DNA of 64,000 bases from an uncultured Pelagibacteraceae bacterium (GCA_902625035.1 CACNZK010000008.1:1-64000); one strand, 5' to 3'. Shown: positions 1-13,366, numbered from the stretch's first letter. Notes: a model not told the origin generated them from the sequence alone. Translations and numbers: made by a program.

Positions 1-103
1 GTAAAATTACACATCCATTTTTACTCCAAAACTTTTGAAGATTTATAATTGTATCTTGGAAAGTTTGAAATTTTGGTTTTTTTTTAATTTTTTTAGAGGC
101 CAT
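1..103 (-). CDS. glyQ: Glycyl-tRNA synthetase alpha subunit, 5' end only
   Basis: This is the first 34 codons of a gene that runs off the left edge of the window. The translated start reads MASKKIKKKPKFQTF and continues with a stretch containing LQKFWSKNGCVIL, which matches the conserved N-terminus of the class IIc glycyl-tRNA synthetase alpha chain (LQ-KFW--GC-I). The enzyme charges tRNA-Gly together with the beta subunit GlyS. The ATG lies inside the last codons of the S49 protease gene on the same strand (11-base overlap), so the two are probably co-transcribed. The identity rests on a short stretch but the motif is distinctive. Confidence 0.82.
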   Translation of the reverse strand, partial: MASKKIKKKPKFQTFQDTIINLQKFWSKNGCVIL

Positions 104-899
104 ATTTTTGCCAAACTGATTTTTCCTCTAATATATTCGCTAATTGATCAACATGGTCATTTGAGGACGATAATTTTTTACTAAGCCAACTTTTTGATTT
201 TTCAAATTTTTTAATAACAACATCTTCTCCAAATTTTTCTCTTAATATCTGATTTGCATTTCCTATATCATCTATCAAACCAAGATCTTTGGCTTTTCTA
301 CCTGACCAAAATTCACCTGAAAATAATTCTACTTCAGATTTTTTAAGTTTTGTGGATCTACTTTTTTCAACTACCTCTATAAAATCTTTATGTAGATCTA
401 ATTGTATATTTTTTAATCTTTCGATGTCTTCCTTTTTTTCATCTTGAAATGGGTCTAATGTACTTTTATTTTTCCCGGCAGTATGCACTCTTCTCTCAAC
501 ACCTATCTTTTTTATCAATTCTGTAAAACCAAAAGAAGAGTAAATTACTCCTATTGAGCCTATAATTGAACTTGAGTTCGCATAAATTTCATCTCCAGCA
601 CAAGCTATTAGATATCCACCTGAGGCTGCTACATCTTCTGCAAAAACTATTACTTTTTTTTTATTTTTTTTTGCCTGTTGTCTAATAAGGCTATAGATTA
701 AATGTGATTGAACAGGAGAACCTCCGGGAGAGTTTATTGTTATAGCGACACACGGTGCTTTTTTAAGTGAAAATGCTTTTGTAATAATGTCTTCTTGACC
801 AGAAAAATCTATACCTTGTTTAAATTTCCCTACATTTCCGATAACTCCACTTAGCTTAATATGTGGAATAATTTTTTTCTTTTTAAAAAAAGAGAGCAT
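93..899 (-). CDS. S49 family serine protease (SppA/SohB-like)
   Basis: A 268-residue ClpP/crotonase-fold protease of the signal-peptide-peptidase A family. The probable nucleophile is Ser93 in AASGGY, and the probable general base is Lys145 in AGKNKSTLDP, matching the Ser-Lys dyad of bacterial SppA. The preceding NSPGGS (56-61) forms the typical oxyanion-hole region, and SIIGSIGV (111-118) follows. It is a short form with a basic N-terminus and no convincing transmembrane segment, so it may act at the inner face of the membrane or in the cytoplasm on peptide remnants. It lies upstream of glyQ with overlapping ends. The exact substrate cannot be read from the sequence. Confidence 0.9.
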   Translation of the reverse strand: MLSFFKKKKIIPHIKLSGVIGNVGKFKQGIDFSGQEDIITKAFSLKKAPCVAITINSPGGSPVQSHLIYSLIRQQAKKNKKKVIVFAEDVAASGGYLIACAGDEIYANSSSIIGSIGVIYSSFGFTELIKKIGVERRVHTAGKNKSTLDPFQDEKKEDIERLKNIQLDLHKDFIEVVEKSRSTKLKKSEVELFSGEFWSGRKAKDLGLIDDIGNANQILREKFGEDVVIKKFEKSKSWLSKKLSSSNDHVDQLANILEEKSVWQKYGL

Positions 900-1012
900 T
901 TTTAATATTTATAGAATTTTTTTATGAATATAAAGACACCTTATAATTGAAGATTCAGGTGCGTCAATTGATAAGTATAAAAAGCAACCTTTTATACTAA
1001 TTTGCTTAATTA

Positions 1013-2026
1013 ATGGGAAGTGTCATAAAATTAAAAAACAAAATTAATAATTCATATTTTCAACTAAAAAATTCAGTTGAAGATAGATTGATGTTAGTTG
1101 AGGAAAAAATTAAGTCTAAATTAGAGAGCAACGTAGACTTAGTTCAGAAAATGACAAACTATCACCTTGATACAGGCGGAAAAAGATTAAGAGCCTTACT
1201 AACTCTAGGTTCTGCAAAATTATGTGGATATGCAAAAGGAACTAGAGATATTAATTTGGCTGCTTGTGTAGAACTTATTCACTCAGCAACTTTAATGCAT
1301 GATGATGTAATAGATAATGGATCTATTAGAAGGGGGAGAAAAACTTTAAACGAAGTTTGGGATAATCACTCTTCTGTTTTAGTTGGAGATTATTTACTCA
1401 GCAGATGTTTTGAAATGATGGTAGATGATGGAAATATTGAGGTCTTAAAATTATTATCGTCAACTTCCTCTAAGATTGCTCAAGGAGAAGTTCTTCAATT
1501 ACAGCACAGAGGTGAGGTAGATATGTTGGAGGAAACTTATTTAAGAATAATTTCTGCGAAAACTGCTGAATTATTTGCAGCAGCTACCAAAGTTGGTGCA
1601 ATTTTATCAGATGTGACATCAAAAGAAAAAGAGGCTTTAGAATTTTACGGAAGAAATTTGGGATTAACTTTTCAAATAGCTGATGATACTTTAGATTACA
1701 ATTCTGAGTCAAAATTATTTGGAAAAAAAATTGGCAAAGATTTTTATGAAGGGAAAATTACTCTGCCAATAATCTTGTTATTTCAAAAAGCAAATCTTAA
1801 AGAAAAGGAAAGTCTGAAAGGTATCTTTTTAAAAGATAGAAGAGATGAGAATGATTTTAATTATACATTATCTTTAATCAAACAATATGAAATTATTAAA
1901 GAATGTTATCAAAAAGCAAATCATTACATTAATTTAGCTTCAAACTCATTATCGATATTTAAAGACTGTAATGAAAAAAATATTCTTGAAAATTTAACTT
2001 CATTTAGTTTGTCAAGGGATTTTTAG
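1013..2026 (+). CDS. ispB: Long-chain polyprenyl diphosphate synthase (octaprenyl-type)
   Basis: A 337-residue trans-prenyltransferase that adds isopentenyl units to make the ubiquinone side chain. The first aspartate-rich motif is DDVID at 97-101 and the second is DDTLD at 224-228; GGKRLR (55-60) is the usual substrate-binding region. The short DDxxD spacing and length fit the long-chain (ispB) branch, distinct from the ispA paralogue at 5672-6547. The product chain length cannot be determined here. The gene is divergent from the S49 protease, and its last four bases overlap the convergent pdxH tail. No strong ribosome binding site precedes the ATG; Met27 would be an alternative but less likely start. 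Confidence 0.9.
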   Translation: MGSVIKLKNKINNSYFQLKNSVEDRLMLVEEKIKSKLESNVDLVQKMTNYHLDTGGKRLRALLTLGSAKLCGYAKGTRDINLAACVELIHSATLMHDDVIDNGSIRRGRKTLNEVWDNHSSVLVGDYLLSRCFEMMVDDGNIEVLKLLSSTSSKIAQGEVLQLQHRGEVDMLEETYLRIISAKTAELFAAATKVGAILSDVTSKEKEALEFYGRNLGLTFQIADDTLDYNSESKLFGKKIGKDFYEGKITLPIILLFQKANLKEKESLKGIFLKDRRDENDFNYTLSLIKQYEIIKECYQKANHYINLASNSLSIFKDCNEKNILENLTSFSLSRDF

Positions 2027-2649
2027 GGACTTAAAAGACTTTTTGTCCAACTACCATTTTTATCTAAAGAATACTTTAACCTTTCGTGTATTCTATTATC
2101 CCCATCTAACCAAAATTCAATTGTGGAAGGTGTTAAATTCCAGCCAGACCAATGGCTTGGTCTAGGTACATTATCTTTGTCATTATATTTTTTTTTATAG
2201 TTCTCTAAAGCATCTAAAAGTTCATCTCTAGTTTGAAGGATACTGCTTTGTTTTGAGGCCCAAGCACCTATTCTACTATCATATGCTCTAGAGTTGTAAT
2301 ACTCATCAGCAGTTTGATCATCTACTTGTTTCAATGTTCCAACTATCCTTATTTGTCTTAGTAGACTTTTCCAATGAAAGCACATTGTAGCATTTGGGTT
2401 TTCTTTAATTTCATTTCCTTTCTGACTATTTAAATTTGTGTAAAAAACAAATCCTTTTTCACTGTGACCTTTGAGTAGAACCATTCTTACTGAGGGAATA
2501 CCCTTTTTATTTGCAGTACCAAGTGCCAAAGCATTAGGATCATTAATTTCTTTTTTTTTAGCCTCCTCAAACCATCTTTGAAATAGTTCAAGTGGATTAT
2601 CTAGATCTAAGAAGCATTTATTAAGCCCAAGTGAGTTTTTTTGATTCAT
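2023..2649 (-). CDS. pdxH: Pyridoxamine/pyridoxine 5'-phosphate oxidase
   Basis: An FMN-dependent oxidase of 208 residues that makes pyridoxal 5'-phosphate from PNP or PMP. Visible landmarks are RMVLLKG and GFVFYTNLNSQKG in the FMN-binding half, and the C-terminal signature RIHERLKYS followed by a Trp and the terminal SLLSP, which closely follows the family ending (R-H-R--Y----W---L-P). Length is close to the usual 210-220 residues. It stands alone, convergent with ispB and divergent from aroC with only 33 bases between start codons. Confidence 0.95.
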   Translation of the reverse strand: MNQKNSLGLNKCFLDLDNPLELFQRWFEEAKKKEINDPNALALGTANKKGIPSVRMVLLKGHSEKGFVFYTNLNSQKGNEIKENPNATMCFHWKSLLRQIRIVGTLKQVDDQTADEYYNSRAYDSRIGAWASKQSSILQTRDELLDALENYKKKYNDKDNVPRPSHWSGWNLTPSTIEFWLDGDNRIHERLKYSLDKNGSWTKSLLSP

Positions 2650-2682
2650 AATTTTAACAAAATAATCTATACAATATAAATA

Positions 2683-3765
2683 ATGTCATTTAATACTTTT
2701 GGAAAGTCTTTTCGTTTTACAACTTGGGGAGAATCCCATGGTCCAGCTATAGGGTGTATTATAGATGGGTGTCCACCATTAATACCATTAAAAGAAGCCG
2801 ATATTCAAAAAGAATTAAACAAACGAAAACCTGGGCAATCAAAGTTTACTACTCAGAGGAAGGAAAGTGACAAGGTTCAAATTCTTTCAGGAGTTTTTGA
2901 GGGAAAAACGACTGGGACACCAATATCATTGATAATTTACAATGAAGATATGCGTTCAAAGGATTATAATGATATTAAAGATAAATTTAGACCAGGACAT
3001 GCTGATTTCACATACTTTAAAAAGTATGGAATAAGAGACTACAGAGGTGGTGGTAGATCATCTGCAAGAGAAACAGCTGCAAGAGTTGCAGCGGGTGCAG
3101 TGGCAAAAAAAGTTTTAGAAAAGAAATTAGGAAAAAAATTTAAAATCACCGGAGCGGTAACCCAACTTGGAATATTAGGATGTGATACCAATAAATGGGA
3201 TGATAAGATAATTTCTAAAAATCCATTTTTTTGCCCAGATAAAACAATGTTAAAAATTTGGGAAAAATACTTATTAAATATTAGAAAAGCTGGATCGTCA
3301 TGTGGAGCGATAATCGAAGTAAGAGCGAACGGTATTCCTGCTGGATTAGGAGCACCTATATACTCAAAATTAGACTCTGACATAGCGTCAGCTATGATGA
3401 GTATAAATGCTGTAAAAGGAGTTAATATTGGCTCAGGTATGAACTCAGCACAATTGTCAGGTGAGGAAAATTCAGATGAAATTTCTCAAAATAGAAAAAA
3501 AACAAAATTTCAATCTAATAACGCTGGAGGTATTCTGGGAGGAATTTCTTCAGGTCAAGAGATAATTGTCTCTTTTGCTGTAAAGCCAACTTCTTCAATT
3601 TTAAAAAGTAGAAAAACAATCAATAAATTTGGAAAGAATACAAGCATATCAGTAAAAGGTAGACATGATCCATGTGTGGGTATAAGAGCTGTACCTGTAG
3701 GTGAAGCAATGTTATCTTGTGTTTTATTAGATCATTATCTTCTACACAAAGCTCAGTGTAGTTAA
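2683..3765 (+). CDS. aroC: Chorismate synthase
   Basis: This enzyme catalyses the last step of the shikimate pathway, converting EPSP to chorismate with reduced FMN. All three family signatures are visible: [10 protein letters not shown] near the N-terminus, [19 protein letters not shown] near residue 120, and [17 protein letters not shown] near the C-terminus. The 360-residue length is standard for the bacterial monofunctional enzyme without a fused flavin reductase, so reduced flavin must come from elsewhere. Its stop overlaps the convergent dxs stop by four bases, leaving no room for a separate terminator. Confidence 0.97.
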   Translation: MSFNTFGKSFRFTTWGESHGPAIGCIIDGCPPLIPLKEADIQKELNKRKPGQSKFTTQRKESDKVQILSGVFEGKTTGTPISLIIYNEDMRSKDYNDIKDKFRPGHADFTYFKKYGIRDYRGGGRSSARETAARVAAGAVAKKVLEKKLGKKFKITGAVTQLGILGCDTNKWDDKIISKNPFFCPDKTMLKIWEKYLLNIRKAGSSCGAIIEVRANGIPAGLGAPIYSKLDSDIASAMMSINAVKGVNIGSGMNSAQLSGEENSDEISQNRKKTKFQSNNAGGILGGISSGQEIIVSFAVKPTSSILKSRKTINKFGKNTSISVKGRHDPCVGIRAVPVGEAMLSCVLLDHYLLHKAQCS

Positions 3766-5675
3766 TTTTGTTTTTTCAAAACTATATTTGAATTTAGTAA
3801 ATCTAAAACTTTTTCCTCGATTGAAACTGAGTCAAGATTTGCCACTTTATACATTCTATCTGGAGTATCTTGATCAATAAAAATATCTGGTAATGTTAAC
3901 GATCTAAATTTTAAATTAGAGTCCATTAAACCTTTTTTTGTCAAAAAATTCACCACATGAGATCCAAAACCACCAATTGAACCCTCCTCTATTGTCATGA
4001 TTGCTTCATGAGTCGTAGCTAATTGCCAAATGAGATTTCCATCTAAAGGTTTCGCAAATCTTGCATCAACAACTGTTATTGGTACACCTTTTTTTGATAA
4101 ATTTTCTGCAGCCTTCAAGGTCTCGTTCAATCTTGCCCCAAAATTTAGGATCGCTAATTTTTTTCCCTCTTTAATAATTTTTGATTTCCCTATCTCAATT
4201 TTTTCATTTATTGAAGGTAGAGTTGAACCTAATCCTGTTCCTCTTGGATACCTAAATGCGCAAGGTCTATCGTTAATCTCGGTTGAGGTATTTATCATTC
4301 TTACAAGTTCAGCTTCATCACTTGCTGCCATGACAATAAAATTTGGTAAAGTGGTTAAATATGTTGTATCAAAACTTCCAGCATGTGTTGGTCCATCAGC
4401 CCCAACAAGTCCCGCTCTATCAATCGCGAATCTAACTGGTAAACTTTGAATTGCTACGTCATGAACTACTTGATCATAAGCTCTTTGAAGAAAAGTAGAA
4501 TATATAGCTGCATAGGGTTTAAAGTTTTCGGTAGCTAAACCTGCAGCAAATGTAACTGCATGTTGCTCCGCAATTCCAACGTCAAAAGTCCTATCTGGAA
4601 ATTCTTTACGAAAAATATCTAGACCAGTGCCATCAGGCATTGCAGCTGTAATAGCTACAATTTTACTATCCTTTTTAGCATGTTGTATTAAGGTGTTTGC
4701 GAAAACCTTTGTATATGATGGTAATTTACTTGTACTCTTAAGTTGTTCACCAGTTTTGATATTAAATTTTGATACTCCATGATAATTATCCTTTGCCTCC
4801 TCTGCGAAAGTATAACCTTTTCCTTTTTTTGATTTAATGTGAATTAAAATTGGTCCTTCATGCTTAGAGTCTCTAGCATTTTTTAAAATTGGAATTAATG
4901 AATTTAAATCATGACCATCTATTGGGCCAATGTAATAAAATCCGAGTGAACTGAACAAAGTTCCACCTGTCACAGCTGATCTTAGTAAATCTTCTGCTTT
5001 ACCAGCCTTAGCACTAAATCTTTTTGAAAAAGCTGACATAATTAATTTAATAGTCTCTCTTAGACTAAAATAAATCTTTCCTGAAAAAATTTTTGCTAAA
5101 TAAGTGCTCATTGCTCCAACTGGTCTAGCAATTGACATATCATTATCATTTAAAATTACGATCATCTTAGTTTTTGAGGCACCGGCATTATTCATAGCTT
5201 CATAAGCCATTCCTGCACTGATTGCCCCGTCACCAATTACTGCTATTACATTGTCTGATTTATTAGACAGTTTGTTTGCCTCTGCTATACCCAGAGCTGA
5301 TGAGATTGATGTTGAGCTGTGAGCAGCACCAAAGGGATCATACTCACTTTCTGATCTTTTGGTGAAACCAGAAAGACCATTACCTTGTCTAAGAGTTCTT
5401 ATTCTATCTTTTCTGCCAGTTAAAATTTTATGTGGATAGCACTGATGACCCACATCCCAGATTAATTTATCATTTGGTGTATTAAAAATGTAATGCAAAG
5501 CGACAGTTAATTCTACGACTCCAAGACTTGCTCCGAGATGACCACCAGTCACTGACACAGCATCAATCATTTCCTCTCTTAATTCATCAGCAACTTTTTG
5601 TAATTTTGACTCAGGTAATTTTTTTAAATCTGATGGAAAATTAATTTCATCTAACAGTTCGTATTTTGTTTTCAT
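3762..5675 (-). CDS. dxs: 1-deoxy-D-xylulose-5-phosphate synthase
   Basis: A 637-residue thiamine-diphosphate enzyme that condenses pyruvate and glyceraldehyde 3-phosphate, the entry step of the MEP isoprenoid pathway. The TPP/Mg motif is [18 protein letters not shown] with a downstream LNDND. The pyrimidine-binding half carries [15 protein letters not shown] and [18 protein letters not shown], typical of Dxs rather than transketolase. It is the last gene of a minus-strand xseB-ispA-dxs operon, a gene order also found in E. coli, and its start overlaps the ispA stop by four bases, indicating translational coupling. Confidence 0.97.
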   Translation of the reverse strand: MKTKYELLDEINFPSDLKKLPESKLQKVADELREEMIDAVSVTGGHLGASLGVVELTVALHYIFNTPNDKLIWDVGHQCYPHKILTGRKDRIRTLRQGNGLSGFTKRSESEYDPFGAAHSSTSISSALGIAEANKLSNKSDNVIAVIGDGAISAGMAYEAMNNAGASKTKMIVILNDNDMSIARPVGAMSTYLAKIFSGKIYFSLRETIKLIMSAFSKRFSAKAGKAEDLLRSAVTGGTLFSSLGFYYIGPIDGHDLNSLIPILKNARDSKHEGPILIHIKSKKGKGYTFAEEAKDNYHGVSKFNIKTGEQLKSTSKLPSYTKVFANTLIQHAKKDSKIVAITAAMPDGTGLDIFRKEFPDRTFDVGIAEQHAVTFAAGLATENFKPYAAIYSTFLQRAYDQVVHDVAIQSLPVRFAIDRAGLVGADGPTHAGSFDTTYLTTLPNFIVMAASDEAELVRMINTSTEINDRPCAFRYPRGTGLGSTLPSINEKIEIGKSKIIKEGKKLAILNFGARLNETLKAAENLSKKGVPITVVDARFAKPLDGNLIWQLATTHEAIMTIEEGSIGGFGSHVVNFLTKKGLMDSNLKFRSLTLPDIFIDQDTPDRMYKVANLDSVSIEEKVLDLLNSNIVLKKQN

Positions 5676-6547
5676 TTATTTCTATTCAAAATATAATTTA
5701 ATGTTTCTGACAAATTTCTTGATTTAGATCCATATTTTTTTAATTTACTATTTATTCTTAGAATTAAATTATTAGCATATTTAATAGTATTTTTGTATCC
5801 TAGTAAACTAATTAGAGTTGCTTTTCCTTTTTTTTTATCCTTACCAGTTTTTTTTCCTGCAACAAGCAAACTTCCTTTATAATCAATCAAATCATCAGCG
5901 ACTTGAAATAATAAGCCTATATCAGCACCAATATTTTCAAATTTCTTAATATCATTTTTGTTTTTTTTCTTAATTATTAGTGGTGCTGCACAACAAAAAC
6001 TAAAAAGTTTTCCAGTTTTTTTAATTTCCATCTCTTCGATCTTTTTTTGAGAAATTTTCTTACGTTCATAATTTAAATCTAAATATTGACCTCCTGCTAT
6101 TCCAAGATGGCCTGAGCTTTCAGAGATTTTATTGACTAAATCGATCTTAGTCTTTTCACTAATTCTTAAATCGTTGTGGCTTAAAATTTCAAAAGCCATT
6201 GTTAAAAGTGAATTTCCAGCTAAAACAGCAGTAGCCTCTCCAAATTTAATATGCGCTGATGGCTTACCTCTTCTTATAGTGTCATCATCCATACATGGTA
6301 AATCGTCATGTATTAATGAATACGCATGAATACATTCAACTGCAGCACCAATAATTACAAGTGTTTTATAATCTAATTTAAATAGTGACCCAACATCTAT
6401 TAAAATTTTCGATCTTATTTTTTTTCCACCAGAAAAAAGACCGTATTTCATTGCGACAATTAAACTTGATTTTTTTTGTTTGGCAATAAATCTTCTTAAA
6501 AATAAATTTGTATCTTTTGCAATTTTATTTAATTTTCTTTGCATCAT
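5672..6547 (-). CDS. ispA: Short-chain polyprenyl (farnesyl) diphosphate synthase
   Basis: A 291-residue prenyltransferase making farnesyl (or geranylgeranyl) diphosphate from the MEP pathway products. The first aspartate motif DDLPCMD (81-87) has the two extra residues typical of bacterial FPP synthases, and the second is in VADDLIDY. Later residues [12 protein letters not shown] match the family helix. Position between xseB and dxs supports the short-chain role, against the long-chain synthase at 1013. The start lies inside xseB (23-base overlap). Met2 is an equally possible start, which changes only one residue. Confidence 0.94.
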   Translation of the reverse strand: MMQRKLNKIAKDTNLFLRRFIAKQKKSSLIVAMKYGLFSGGKKIRSKILIDVGSLFKLDYKTLVIIGAAVECIHAYSLIHDDLPCMDDDTIRRGKPSAHIKFGEATAVLAGNSLLTMAFEILSHNDLRISEKTKIDLVNKISESSGHLGIAGGQYLDLNYERKKISQKKIEEMEIKKTGKLFSFCCAAPLIIKKKNKNDIKKFENIGADIGLLFQVADDLIDYKGSLLVAGKKTGKDKKKGKATLISLLGYKNTIKYANNLILRINSKLKKYGSKSRNLSETLNYILNRNK

Positions 6548-6779
6548 TTTTTTGATTTATCTTGGATATCTTTTCTTTTGTTTTTTCATTTATGTCTTTA
6601 ATGTTCTTTTGAAATTTTTTCTCAATAATATTATTGAGTTTAATTAAATCTTGATATTTGTCCAAAGAGTCTCCTAAATCCTTTTGATTTTCTAATTCTT
6701 CAATCATCTTATTTGCCTCAATAGTTAATTCTTCAAGAGATAATGAATTATAATCATTTGGTAAATTTTTATCTTTCAT
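6525..6779 (-). CDS. xseB: Exodeoxyribonuclease VII small subunit
   Basis: An 84-residue protein with the XseB core: LSLEELTIEANKMIEELE followed by a stretch ending in LIKLNNIIEKKFQ, forming the helical pair that binds the large subunit XseA for single-strand DNA degradation. The C-terminal tail is lysine-rich. It starts the operon xseB-ispA-dxs, whose order supports the call. The large subunit is not in the window. The start is 20 bases from the divergent tsaC start, so both promoters must be very close or overlapping. Confidence 0.9.
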   Translation of the reverse strand: MKDKNLPNDYNSLSLEELTIEANKMIEELENQKDLGDSLDKYQDLIKLNNIIEKKFQKNIKDINEKTKEKISKINQKNDAKKIK

Positions 6780-6799
6780 ATAATACTCTCAAATAATAC

Positions 6800-7732
6800 A
6801 TGAAAATTAATCTTGCAAATATTAAAAAAGCGAGGAATCTCCTTAATAAAAGAGAGTGTATTGCTATTCCTACTGAAACTGTTTATGGAATTGCTGGTAA
6901 TGCATATTCTGATACAGCATGTAAAAAAATATTTAAATTAAAAAAAAGGCCAACGAATAACCCTCTAATTATCCATTATTATGATTTAAAAAAATTAAAA
7001 GACGATTGTGATTTAAATAATGATTTTCTAAAATTATATAAAAGATTTTGTCCTGGGCCAATAACATTTATCTTAAATCAGAAAAAAAAATCAAAAATTT
7101 CGAAAGTTGCAACAAATAAAAAAAATACTCTAGCTGTAAGATTTCCAAAACATCCTGTAACAAGAATTCTATTAAAATTTTTAAAATTTCCTATCGCAGC
7201 ACCTAGTGCAAATATTTCTTCAAGAATTAGTGCGGTAACCTCATCAGATGTAAAAGATGATTTTGGAAAAAAAATTAAGTATATTCTTGAGGGTGGGAGA
7301 TCTTCGGTTGGAATTGAGTCTACAATTATTGATCTCAGAAAAAAGCCAAAAATTTTAAGATTAGGTGGTTTAGAAGTAGGAATTATCCAAAAGATATTAA
7401 GGAAAAAAATTTCAATAAATACAAATCCTTCTAAGATTTCTGCTCCAGGACAATTAAGAATCCATTATTCACCAGGTATCCCAATTAGACTCAATGTTAA
7501 AAAAATAAAAAAAAATGAAGCCTTTTTATTAATTAAAAAAAATAAGATTAACAAAATGAATTGTTATTTTTTATCAAAAAAGGGTGATTTAAAAGAAGCT
7601 GCAAAAAATCTCTACACTATTTTAAGAAAGATCAAAAAAGATAATTACAAATCTATAGCTGTAGAGAAAATCCCAAATAAAGGTATAGGCAAAACTATTA
7701 ACGATAGATTATTAAGGGCTTCAAAATTTTAA
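6800..7732 (+). CDS. tsaC: L-threonylcarbamoyladenylate synthase (Sua5/TsaC type)
   Basis: This enzyme makes threonylcarbamoyl-AMP from threonine, bicarbonate and ATP for the t6A37 modification of ANN-decoding tRNAs. The YrdC domain shows IPTETVYGIAGNA, KKRPTNNPLIIHY and APSANISS, followed by ESTIIDLR. A C-terminal Sua5 domain follows a linker with APGQLRIHYSPG, so this is the two-domain Sua5 form (310 residues) rather than the short TsaC. Its stop codon overlaps the start of the ABC ATPase gene by one base, suggesting co-transcription with an unrelated transporter. Confidence 0.93.
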   Translation: MKINLANIKKARNLLNKRECIAIPTETVYGIAGNAYSDTACKKIFKLKKRPTNNPLIIHYYDLKKLKDDCDLNNDFLKLYKRFCPGPITFILNQKKKSKISKVATNKKNTLAVRFPKHPVTRILLKFLKFPIAAPSANISSRISAVTSSDVKDDFGKKIKYILEGGRSSVGIESTIIDLRKKPKILRLGGLEVGIIQKILRKKISINTNPSKISAPGQLRIHYSPGIPIRLNVKKIKKNEAFLLIKKNKINKMNCYFLSKKGDLKEAAKNLYTILRKIKKDNYKSIAVEKIPNKGIGKTINDRLLRASKF

Positions 7733-8460
7733 TGACTATTCCTCTTAAAGTAATTGATTTATCAAAAACTTATGACTCAAAAGAAGCTGTTCGCAATATT
7801 TCTTTTAAAGTAAATGAAAATGAAATCATTGGAATTCTTGGACCTAATGGATGTGGTAAAACTACAACAATAGGTATGATCCTTGGCTTACTTAAACCTA
7901 CTAAGGGAAAGGTTTTAATAAATGGAGTTGAAATTGAAAAGCAAAGAGTTGAATTGTTGAACGAATTAAATTTTATTTCACCATATATTGAACTACCAAA
8001 AAAATTGACAGTAAAGCAGAATCTAGAAGTTTATGGAAGACTTTATGATGTAAAAGAGCTCCAGATAAAAATTGATTATCTTAGTGAAAAATTAAGACTT
8101 AGTGAATTTATTAATAAAATTACAGGAGAACTTTCCTCTGGTCAAAAAAATAGAGTCAGCCTAGCTAAATCTATAATTAATGATCCATCAGTTCTTCTTC
8201 TTGATGAACCAACTGCATCTCTAGATCCTGAAACAGGAGATTTTGTTAGAAGTTTTTTAGAAGAATACCAAAAAGAAAAAAAAACCTCTATTCTCCTTGC
8301 CTCACATAACATGTCTGAAGTTGAAAGATTATGTTCCTCGGTACTTATGATGAACAAAGGATCTATTATTGATCAAGGGACCCCTGGAGAATTAATTAAA
8401 AAACATGGACGTAGAAATATGGAGGAAGTTTTTTTAAAACTTACAAGAGATTTAATATGA
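7732..8460 (+). CDS. ABC transporter ATP-binding protein
   Basis: A 242-residue ABC ATPase. Walker A is GPNGCGKT at 37-44, the signature is LSSGQ at 134-138, and Walker B is VLLLDEP at 154-160, with the switch histidine in LASHNMSE. It partners with the ABC-2 type permease encoded immediately downstream (four-base overlap, ATGA). The pair resembles ABC-2 exporters of the NodI/DrrA-YadG type, which export lipids, glycans or drugs. The substrate cannot be inferred from the sequence. Confidence 0.93.
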   Translation: MTIPLKVIDLSKTYDSKEAVRNISFKVNENEIIGILGPNGCGKTTTIGMILGLLKPTKGKVLINGVEIEKQRVELLNELNFISPYIELPKKLTVKQNLEVYGRLYDVKELQIKIDYLSEKLRLSEFINKITGELSSGQKNRVSLAKSIINDPSVLLLDEPTASLDPETGDFVRSFLEEYQKEKKTSILLASHNMSEVERLCSSVLMMNKGSIIDQGTPGELIKKHGRRNMEEVFLKLTRDLI

Positions 8461-9248
8461 ATTTAAATAAGATGTATGGTCTTTTTTTAAGACACTTTTA
8501 TCTAATCAAAAGTTCTTTACCAAGAGTTTTAGATTTGATTTATTGGCCAACAATACAAATTATTCTTTGGGGTTTTATTTCCAAATTTTTTTCAATTTAT
8601 AGTGATTACTACAATAATACACTTGGAATAATTCTTACCTGCGCAATTCTTTACGACATTCTTTTTAGGTCTAGCATAAGTTTTAATATGCTTTTTTTAG
8701 AGGAAATCTGGAGTAGAAATTTTACAAATTTATTTATCGCCCCATTAAAACTTAAAGAAATTATTATATCATTAATTTTTACTGCTTTAATAAGAACATT
8801 AATTGGTTTAGTGCCTGCAATAATTTTAACATCTCCATTGTTTGGGGTTTCAATTTTAAAATTGGGTTTTCCACTTCTTATATTATTTTTAAGTTTGTAT
8901 ATTTTTGGCATTACACTAGGTTTATTTGTCAGCTCAGGCTTAATGAGATTTGGACCATCCTTTGAAAATATAGCTTGGTCATCATTATTTTTACTTGCAC
9001 CATTGGGATGTATATACTACCCAATAGAAATACTTCCTGAATTTTTCCAAGTAATTGCAAAGGGTCTGCCATTAGTTTACATTTTTGATGAAACAAGAAA
9101 TATTTTGATAAATGGTCTAGTAGATTATGAAAATATAAAACAAGCTTATTTATTAAATTTAGTTTATTTAATTTTTGGAATAGGACTGTTTTATCTATCT
9201 TTTTTAAGAGCGAGAATAAAAGGGACGTTAATAAATATGGGTGAATAA
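8457..9248 (+). CDS. ABC-2 type transporter permease
   Basis: A 263-residue integral membrane protein with about six hydrophobic segments, beginning with the amphipathic N-terminus typical of ABC-2 permeases. The segment LAPLGCIYYPIEILPEFFQVIAKG, split around a conserved proline-rich bend near residue 185, matches the family's PxxxLP re-entrant motif. It is translationally coupled to the ATPase upstream and should form the export channel of that transporter. No substrate clue is visible. Confidence 0.88.
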   Translation: MNLNKMYGLFLRHFYLIKSSLPRVLDLIYWPTIQIILWGFISKFFSIYSDYYNNTLGIILTCAILYDILFRSSISFNMLFLEEIWSRNFTNLFIAPLKLKEIIISLIFTALIRTLIGLVPAIILTSPLFGVSILKLGFPLLILFLSLYIFGITLGLFVSSGLMRFGPSFENIAWSSLFLLAPLGCIYYPIEILPEFFQVIAKGLPLVYIFDETRNILINGLVDYENIKQAYLLNLVYLIFGIGLFYLSFLRARIKGTLINMGE

Positions 9249-9249
9249 T

Positions 9250-9326
9250 TGGTGCGCCTGCTAGGAGTCGAACCCAGAACCTCCTGATCCGAAGTCAGGC
9301 GCTCTATCCAGTTGAGCTACAAGCGC
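9250..9326 (-). tRNA. tRNA-Arg (anticodon TCG)
   Basis: A 77-nt cloverleaf can be folded on the minus strand. The acceptor stem is GCGCTTG/CAGGCGC (one G-U pair), the D arm is GCTC/GAGC, the anticodon stem-loop is CCTGA-CTTCGGA-TCAGG giving anticodon TCG, and the T loop is TTCGACT. The 3' CCA is encoded at 9250-9252. It reads CGA-type arginine codons. It sits in the gap between the ABC permease and rluD, opposite to both. Confidence 0.96.
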
Positions 9327-9349
9327 ATATCATATTAATATATCATTTT

Positions 9350-10330
9350 ATGGAAAAAAAAATAAATTTGACAGTGGATAAGACTGAAAATGAACTCCGT
9401 GTTGATATTTTCATTAAAAAAAGAGAAAATATTATCAGTCGAACAAGAATAAAGAATCTTATTTTAGATAATAAGTTAAGAATAAATAACAAGATAATAA
9501 CTGATCCATCGAGAAAAATTTTTTTTAATGATAAAATAAATTTGGTTATACCTGAGCCAAAAAAAGCTTCATTAAAACCTTATGAGTTTAATTTGGATAT
9601 AGTATTTGAAGATAAGGATTTAATTGTTTTAAACAAACCATCTGGAATAGTAATGCATCCTGGTGCGGGTAATTTTGATAATACAATCGTAAATGCGCTT
9701 ATGAATTACAGTAAAAATTCTTTTTCTAATATTGGAGGTGAACTAAGACCAGGAATAGTGCATAGAATTGATAAAAATACATCTGGATTAATTGTTATTG
9801 CGAAAAATAATCAAACTCATGAACACCTCTCTAATCAGTTTAACAAACATACGATCCAAAGAGTTTACCAATTACTAATCTGGGGTAAAGTTAGACCATC
9901 TAAAGGTAAAATTGAAACCTTTATTACGAGAAGTTCAAAAAATAGACAAATGATGGAGGTTAGTAACAGTAAAGGAAAAAAAGCAATTACAAATTACAAA
10001 ACTTTAGAAATTTTCGAAAATAAGAATATTCCAACTTTTAGTTTGTTAGAGTGTAAATTAGAAACAGGTCGGACTCATCAAATAAGAGTTCACATGAATT
10101 ATTTGGGTAACAGTATAGTTGGTGATGATAAATATAAAAAAAGGTTTAAAAAACTTAAAGATATAGAGCCATCATTAGAAAAAATTTTAATTAAATTAAA
10201 CAGGCAATTTCTTCACGCTAAAACATTAGGCTTTATACATCCAAAAAAAAATAAGCAGATGATTTTTAACTCAATTTTACCAAATGAACTTGAAATAATA
10301 CTAAAAACACTCAGAAATACAGGTAAATAA
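9350..10330 (+). CDS. rluD: Ribosomal large subunit pseudouridine synthase (RluD-like)
   Basis: A 326-residue RluA-family pseudouridine synthase. An N-terminal S4 RNA-binding domain (about 15-70) is followed by the catalytic domain with Asp141 in HRIDKNTSGL, then LLECKLETGRTHQIRVH near the C-terminus. The S4 domain and length favour RluD, which modifies helix 69 of 23S rRNA, although RluC is also S4-bearing. It lies just upstream of rpoH on the same strand, the order commonly seen in alphaproteobacteria, which supports RluD. Confidence 0.9.
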   Translation: MEKKINLTVDKTENELRVDIFIKKRENIISRTRIKNLILDNKLRINNKIITDPSRKIFFNDKINLVIPEPKKASLKPYEFNLDIVFEDKDLIVLNKPSGIVMHPGAGNFDNTIVNALMNYSKNSFSNIGGELRPGIVHRIDKNTSGLIVIAKNNQTHEHLSNQFNKHTIQRVYQLLIWGKVRPSKGKIETFITRSSKNRQMMEVSNSKGKKAITNYKTLEIFENKNIPTFSLLECKLETGRTHQIRVHMNYLGNSIVGDDKYKKRFKKLKDIEPSLEKILIKLNRQFLHAKTLGFIHPKKNKQMIFNSILPNELEIILKTLRNTGK

Positions 10331-10370
10331 ACCATTGAAAAATTTTTAATATTAATTAGATAAACTGTCT

Positions 10371-13365
<2,995 letters not shown>

Positions 13366-13366
13366 A

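Noticed and set aside
3039-3383. Open frame opposite aroC (114 codons)
   Set aside because: Lies wholly inside aroC on the other strand and shows no family motif; a shadow of the conserved gene.
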